In this document: one piece after another, positions 62,561-64,000 of the stretch | How positions within the stretch are numbered: the first letter of the stretch is position 1 | How the letters are laid out: each line of letters opens with the position of its first letter | NCBI GenBank assembly: GCA_020718185.1 | Contig: DYSP01000002.1 | Span: forward strand, 44,061-108,060 | DNA length: 64,000 nt | Source of the DNA: Candidatus Odyssella sp. | GTDB lineage: Bacteria > Pseudomonadota > Alphaproteobacteria > Paracaedibacterales > Paracaedibacteraceae | Direction of reading: 5' to 3' | Program-made: the position numbers and the translations under genes | The notes under the pieces: model-generated | Told to the model about the DNA's origin: nothing | Databases searched by the model: none | The model's input: the letters and a program-made list of their open reading frames with translations, nothing else

Positions 62561-63991
62561 TTAAGCTTTAATATCAACAAGCGCATCAGGATCAATATCC
62601 TCTTGCAGTGCTTGCTCGTCTTCAATATCCATTTGTAAAGATACTGCATACGGTGAAGTATTTTCATGAAGATTTTGTGACAGATCTTGGTCTGATGTAA
62701 AATTCATATCTGCCAAATTTGCTTGCAGACCTGCCTCATGAAAAAGTTGATTAATATCTTGCGCATGTTTGGCCAAAAGTTCCATGGTTTCGCGTCGTTC
62801 TGCCCGGATCAATGTCGCCATAACGGTTTCTTTTGAAAAATCAATTGTAATCTCAATTCCACCTAAATCTTGGGGAATTAAATTAATTTTCAGATGAGTT
62901 TGTTGATTTTTTAACATATTTTGAAAGTGATCTTTCACTTGCATCAAAGTATTAATTTTGTCCAAACTTGACTGTCTCAACGACTCAGAAAACGACGCAT
63001 CAAGGTTAATCTGCCCTTGACTTACCCCTGCTTCACTCATTTGATTCGTCAGGTTATTGGCATTTATCGCTTGAATCATAGGGGCTGGCGTCGGTGTATT
63101 TTGCTGAAGGGTAGTAGCTGTTTCGACATCAACACCTTTTGGCAATGCCGCAGATATTGTTTGTTGGTCTTTTTTATTTTCAGCAAGACTGAATTTTTTA
63201 TCAAAATCTAAAAACTCATCTTCTTCACTCTCTCCTCTTTCAGCACTTGTTTGAGGAGGCGTAGAAATTTTTTCTCTTTCTTCCGCTTCTTGTTGACTAG
63301 TCAAATCAGGTATTACAATCAGAGATATTTCTTCTTCCATTGCCATCACGATCGCCTGTTGTTGTGGATCGGTCATTAGGTTTGTGGATTCTATAGGTGC
63401 TGCTTGCACTTCAATATGAATAAGAGGCTGTGTAAGTGCAGAATTTAGTCTTAACAATGAATCAACTGATGAAGATATTGCCTTTGCTGACGTTGATTCA
63501 CTTATCACTTCAAATGCAAGATTTTGCTGATGATTAATGCCTTCAAGCGTATCTTGAATAAACAAACCATCTAAAGAAATGGGCATTGCCTCTTCCTCAG
63601 TATCTCTATCTGCTTGATGCTGTACATCTCTCTGATCAACAGATTGATCTTCAGAAATTCTACCATCTGCCTGCTTTACCACGGGATAATCAGAAGCAGA
63701 ATAACTATTTTTGCAAGGTCTATCCCACAAGGGACTATTTTGATTTTGAGAGCCATGGGTGTTTTTTGAGGTTGAGGGATGGGATTGTAATTCATGTAAG
63801 TTACTTAATATTGTGCCAAACTTAGGGGATGTCACCATTTCTTGACCAGAAGGCAAGTGATTGTCTTGCAGCACTTGTTTTTCAACAGAGCTAAAAGAAA
63901 TTTCTTTTACAATAGACAAGTCAGACTTTGCATTATGCGATACTGTCACGGTAAACGCATATAAATATTGACATGAGTTAACCTTCCCCAT
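62561..63991 (-). CDS. fliK: Flagellar hook-length control protein FliK (5' end may lie beyond window)
   Basis: C-terminal LKINLIPQDLGGIEITIDFSKETVMATLIRAERRETMELLAKHAQDINQLFHEAGLQ typical Flg_hook (FliK C) domain. Confidence 0.85.
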   Translation of the reverse strand: MGKVNSCQYLYAFTVTVSHNAKSDLSIVKEISFSSVEKQVLQDNHLPSGQEMVTSPKFGTILSNLHELQSHPSTSKNTHGSQNQNSPLWDRPCKNSYSASDYPVVKQADGRISEDQSVDQRDVQHQADRDTEEEAMPISLDGLFIQDTLEGINHQQNLAFEVISESTSAKAISSSVDSLLRLNSALTQPLIHIEVQAAPIESTNLMTDPQQQAIVMAMEEEISLIVIPDLTSQQEAEEREKISTPPQTSAERGESEEDEFLDFDKKFSLAENKKDQQTISAALPKGVDVETATTLQQNTPTPAPMIQAINANNLTNQMSEAGVSQGQINLDASFSESLRQSSLDKINTLMQVKDHFQNMLKNQQTHLKINLIPQDLGGIEITIDFSKETVMATLIRAERRETMELLAKHAQDINQLFHEAGLQANLADMNFTSDQDLSQNLHENTSPYAVSLQMDIEDEQALQEDIDPDALVDIKA

Positions 63992-64000
63992 ACATTGGTA

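Overview
This 64 kb window is AT-rich bacterial chromosome. The gene content (MipZ-type ATPase, sdhCDAB, pdhABC, gatCAB, ubiG, dense overlapping operons) suggests an alphaproteobacterium, probably host-associated; that placement is inference and I could not run a phylogeny. About 50 protein genes are supportable. They include rlpA/dacA-like/tmk, a DUF2125-plsC-ydcF-ftsX-ftsE cluster, mgtA, an ABC-F ATPase plus an RND efflux pair, sdhBADC, aspC-like, lysC, ubiG, gatBAC, xth, erpA-like, pdhCBA, hldE, infC, a histidine kinase/PP2C phosphatase/STAS module, mipZ-like, and a fliK-flgD-flgE flagellar block at the right edge. There are two tRNAs (initiator Met and Glu-CTC). The most interesting signals are gene-decay and rearrangement products: (i) a 142-bp MITE-like element with about 18-bp imperfect TIRs and a perfect 5-bp target duplication (AGTAT) next to tRNA-fMet; (ii) a degraded RelBE-like toxin-antitoxin pair on the other side of that tRNA; (iii) a chimeric relic near 43 kb that fuses pieces resembling two separate genes at 29.6 and 31.4 kb; (iv) one ~300-codon reading frame at 50.5-51.4 kb interrupted by exactly two in-frame TGA codons; (v) flgE broken by three frameshifts and one stop; (vi) a frameshifted LysR paralogue. 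Other notable features are a degenerate EAL-like protein, a partner-switching signalling module with no visible anti-sigma kinase, an AUA-initiated infC, and several orphan secreted proteins. No CRISPR array or intact transposase was seen.
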